Shown here: piece by piece, positions 62,091-64,000 of the stretch
Layout: each line of letters begins with the position of its first letter
Numbering within the stretch: position 1 is the stretch's first letter
NCBI RefSeq assembly: GCF_020084865.1
Contig: NZ_CP071953.1
Span: forward strand, 1,240,001 to 1,304,000
Length of the DNA stretch: 64,000 nt
Origin: Candidatus Kaistella beijingensis
Lineage (GTDB): Bacteria; Bacteroidota; Bacteroidia; Flavobacteriales; Weeksellaceae
Reading direction: 5' to 3'
The notes under the pieces: generated by a model
The model's database searches: none
Seen by the model: the letters and a program-made list of their open reading frames with translations, nothing else
What the model was told of the DNA's origin: nothing
Translations under genes and position numbers: made by a program

Positions 62091-64000
62091 TGTCAATTTG
62101 TAAATCGTCTAAATTTACAAATTCTTGCTGATAAGGAAGTGATACTTCAAAAGTTGTCGCAAGATCAGTTTCGCCTATACCTTCTGGACCAGTTTCGTCA
62201 ACAATATACCAATCACCACCAAAATATTTAATAATTTGATCAACGATGTAACCTCCCATTCCACTTCCTCCATTTTTTCCCTTTTTAATTCCCTTGGATC
62301 TAAAATCATCAAATGTGAAATTTTCCGGCATTGGATTTCCTGTATTTGAAATAAAGATTGTAAAGGTTTCAAATTCCTCAAGGATTGAAGTCGAGATTTC
62401 AATTCTTCTTACCTCCTCCTTGTTCCAATTAAACCCGTGCTTTTTAATGTTCGAGATTAGATTATCAAGTAGAAAACATAATAGATCTTCATTCGCAAAG
62501 GTGAAGATTTTGAAGTCATCACTCTTAATATCATTCAAATTGATATCAAATAAAATATTGGGGTTCTTCTCACTTACATTCTTAAAATAGTTTTCCAGAA
62601 ATGGCACAATTTCAATTGGTGAAACAGGATATTCACTTGGAATAAAGTCTTCTGTTTGGCTTCTGACTTCTTCAGTAATCCTTTTAGAATCCTTAATTAA
62701 GTTATCAATCAATTCTCCTAGATTTAACAATTGATTATCATTCAACTTTAAAGAAAATAATTGTGGAAATTTCGGCAACACTTTTCTTTCAAGAATCTGT
62801 TTGATATTGGACGCAAAAAATTCCAAATTAGAAACTGAACCTGCAATTTTATGTCTTAGTATTGCGTTTTTTTCAGCTTCCATGCTTTGAAAGTCTTTAT
62901 CAACTTTTTGAATCTCATCTTGAAGTTCTTTAATTGCAGAACTTAATTGTTCTTCAATTTCCTCCTTTTGTAAATCTGATGAAACCAAATTGATTTTTAC
63001 ATTCATCAAATCATTGACTCGTATATCTCTTACAGTTGAACCAAAAACCTGAGCTTCTATCTGTTTTTGAACATAATCTTTGTTCAACTCATTTATTAAA
63101 TACTTGTAAGAAATAACATCTTCATCCATAATTTTTAATAATACAATTCGTTGATGGCATAGTACAGCTTTTTTACCCGAAAAGTAGGTTGCGTTCAAAT
63201 TTCCACCGATTAATGAAACCAAAACACCTTCTTCATCCAGAACTGTGTAATACATCAAATTTTCTATTGTGGAGATGGGTTCTAGCAAATCATAATTAAT
63301 AGAGGGCAATATATTTGGATCATGTCCCAGATCTCGAACGTTTAAAATCTTAGAAATATCAGTAAAATTCTCTGGTTTCTGTCGCTTAGCAACTTCTACT
63401 AATTCGTAGAGAGGAGTTCCTTCCAACTCTTCCAAAAAATACACTTTGCCTTGAAGATTATAATCTCTATTTCTTATCTCTTCCGCATCAACGAGAACCG
63501 ATTCCCAAGGTTGAAAAAGAAAGTTGTTCGTTTCAAAGTTGTCCCAATCTATATATGATTTCCTAGTTTTAGACTTTGATAGATAATCATCAAAGTCAAT
63601 AAATTCTATTTTAGTACTTGGTTTCTCCGTATTTAGCACCAAAACATTTATTGCAATATTGGTATGACGGAATACGCCTGTCGGAAAAATAAGTACTTTT
63701 TCAACAAGATTTTCATCTACCAATTTTTTGAAAAGTTCTTTTTCTGTTTTTCGTCCCGAGGAAAGGAACGCCGGTCGAACGAAAAGAATAATCTTTCCGC
63801 CAATTTTAATAGATGACAGCGATTCTTCTATAACGAAATGCTCTAAATCGACTTTATCACCAAAACTATTTTTTACATCAATTCTGTTAAGAATAGGTAA
63901 TCTAGAAAAAATAAGATCAAATTTTTCCTCTGAAGGCCAGTTTTCAATACTACTTTCTAAAACATAATCGAAATTTAATTTATGGTGTGCCCAAAGTCGC
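62077..64000 (-). CDS. Methyltransferase-fold / specificity / GHKL-ATPase fusion (partial)
   Basis: The frame stays open to the window edge, so about 640 C-terminal residues are visible and the N-terminus is missing. First comes the end of an N6-adenine methyltransferase fold: FDLIFSRLPI, where the motif IV NPPY or NPPF is expected, at 63895-63906; then GGKIILFVRPAFLSSG and VLIFPTGVFRHTNIAINVLV. A type I S-subunit-like part follows (FGSTVRDIRVNDLMNVKI) and a coiled coil. A histidine-kinase-like module ends the protein: candidate H-box ILRHKIAGSVSNL (His codon 62851-62853), N-box LLDNLISNIKKHG, G1 ISNTGNP and G2 GGSGMGGYIV. The methyltransferase motif appears catalytically degenerate. Confidence 0.88.
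   Translation of the reverse strand, partial: RLWAHHKLNFDYVLESSIENWPSEEKFDLIFSRLPILNRIDVKNSFGDKVDLEHFVIEESLSSIKIGGKIILFVRPAFLSSGRKTEKELFKKLVDENLVEKVLIFPTGVFRHTNIAINVLVLNTEKPSTKIEFIDFDDYLSKSKTRKSYIDWDNFETNNFLFQPWESVLVDAEEIRNRDYNLQGKVYFLEELEGTPLYELVEVAKRQKPENFTDISKILNVRDLGHDPNILPSINYDLLEPISTIENLMYYTVLDEEGVLVSLIGGNLNATYFSGKKAVLCHQRIVLLKIMDEDVISYKYLINELNKDYVQKQIEAQVFGSTVRDIRVNDLMNVKINLVSSDLQKEEIEEQLSSAIKELQDEIQKVDKDFQSMEAEKNAILRHKIAGSVSNLEFFASNIKQILERKVLPKFPQLFSLKLNDNQLLNLGELIDNLIKDSKRITEEVRSQTEDFIPSEYPVSPIEIVPFLENYFKNVSEKNPNILFDINLNDIKSDDFKIFTFANEDLLCFLLDNLISNIKKHGFNWNKEEVRRIEISTSILEEFETFTIFISNTGNPMPENFTFDDFRSKGIKKGKNGGSGMGGYIVDQIIKYFGGDWYIVDETGPEGIGETDLATTFEVSLPYQQEFVNLDDLQIDNEEI

Overview
The window looks like chromosome from a member of the Bacteroidota, most likely the Chryseobacterium/Kaistella group of the Flavobacteriales. 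The DNA is AT-rich and the genes lack Shine-Dalgarno sequences. Several promoters fit the Bacteroidota form (TTTG, 17-19 bases, TAnnTTTG). The proteins are typical of flavobacteria: a type IX secretion sorting domain, a long-tailed bS16, a Bat/MoxR operon, mevalonate decarboxylase, and a TonB-dependent receptor paired with a PepSY-type membrane protein. The genus is an inference from protein style, not from a marker gene.

Positions 1-50,900 are mostly ordinary core chromosome: lptB (cut by the window edge), an ECF sigma factor with a membrane partner, rpoN, asnS, rimM and rpsP, a 1-Cys peroxiredoxin followed by an IS3-family insertion sequence, an iron-uptake receptor with Fur-like sites, an amino-acid permease, an ABC-F protein, a GH25 lysozyme, a two-domain ALDH16-like dehydrogenase with deoC, an Lrp-type regulator, trmD overlapping a type II NADH dehydrogenase, hemB, rlmB, the complete moxR-DUF58-bat operon, marC, mvaD, a long-chain acyl-CoA ligase, pdxJ, an MscS-type channel, ung and mutS2. 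Intergenic gaps carry dispersed hairpin repeats and short satellite words, some of which have entered reading frames. Three broken genes are visible: a membrane protein after hemB, a DUF6922-like gene with a stop codon, and a lipoprotein hydrolase with a frameshift.

Positions 51,015-57,184 hold a 6.2-kb integrated element bounded by a 13-base direct repeat, with 12-base tandem repeats just inside each end. It encodes a tyrosine recombinase, an excisionase-like HTH protein, a protein resembling phage replication initiators, and cargo of four small exported or membrane proteins, the last three in overlapping frames.

Positions 58,162-64,000 (minus strand, running off the window) hold the most unusual locus. 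One gene fuses an N6-adenine methyltransferase fold, whose catalytic NPPY motif reads SRLP, to a type I S-subunit-like recognition region and a histidine-kinase-like module (candidate H-box plus GHKL ATPase). The next gene, overlapping it by 14 bases, encodes a receiver protein with all phosphotransfer residues intact and an OB-like C-terminus. A superfamily 2 helicase-like ATPase follows, then a terminator, then an unrecognised 305-residue protein. I read this as a possible defence or restriction-like system in which DNA recognition is coupled to two-component-style signalling. That function is inference. Between the element and this locus lies a noncoding stretch with four copies of a 13-base motif spaced exactly 32 bases apart.
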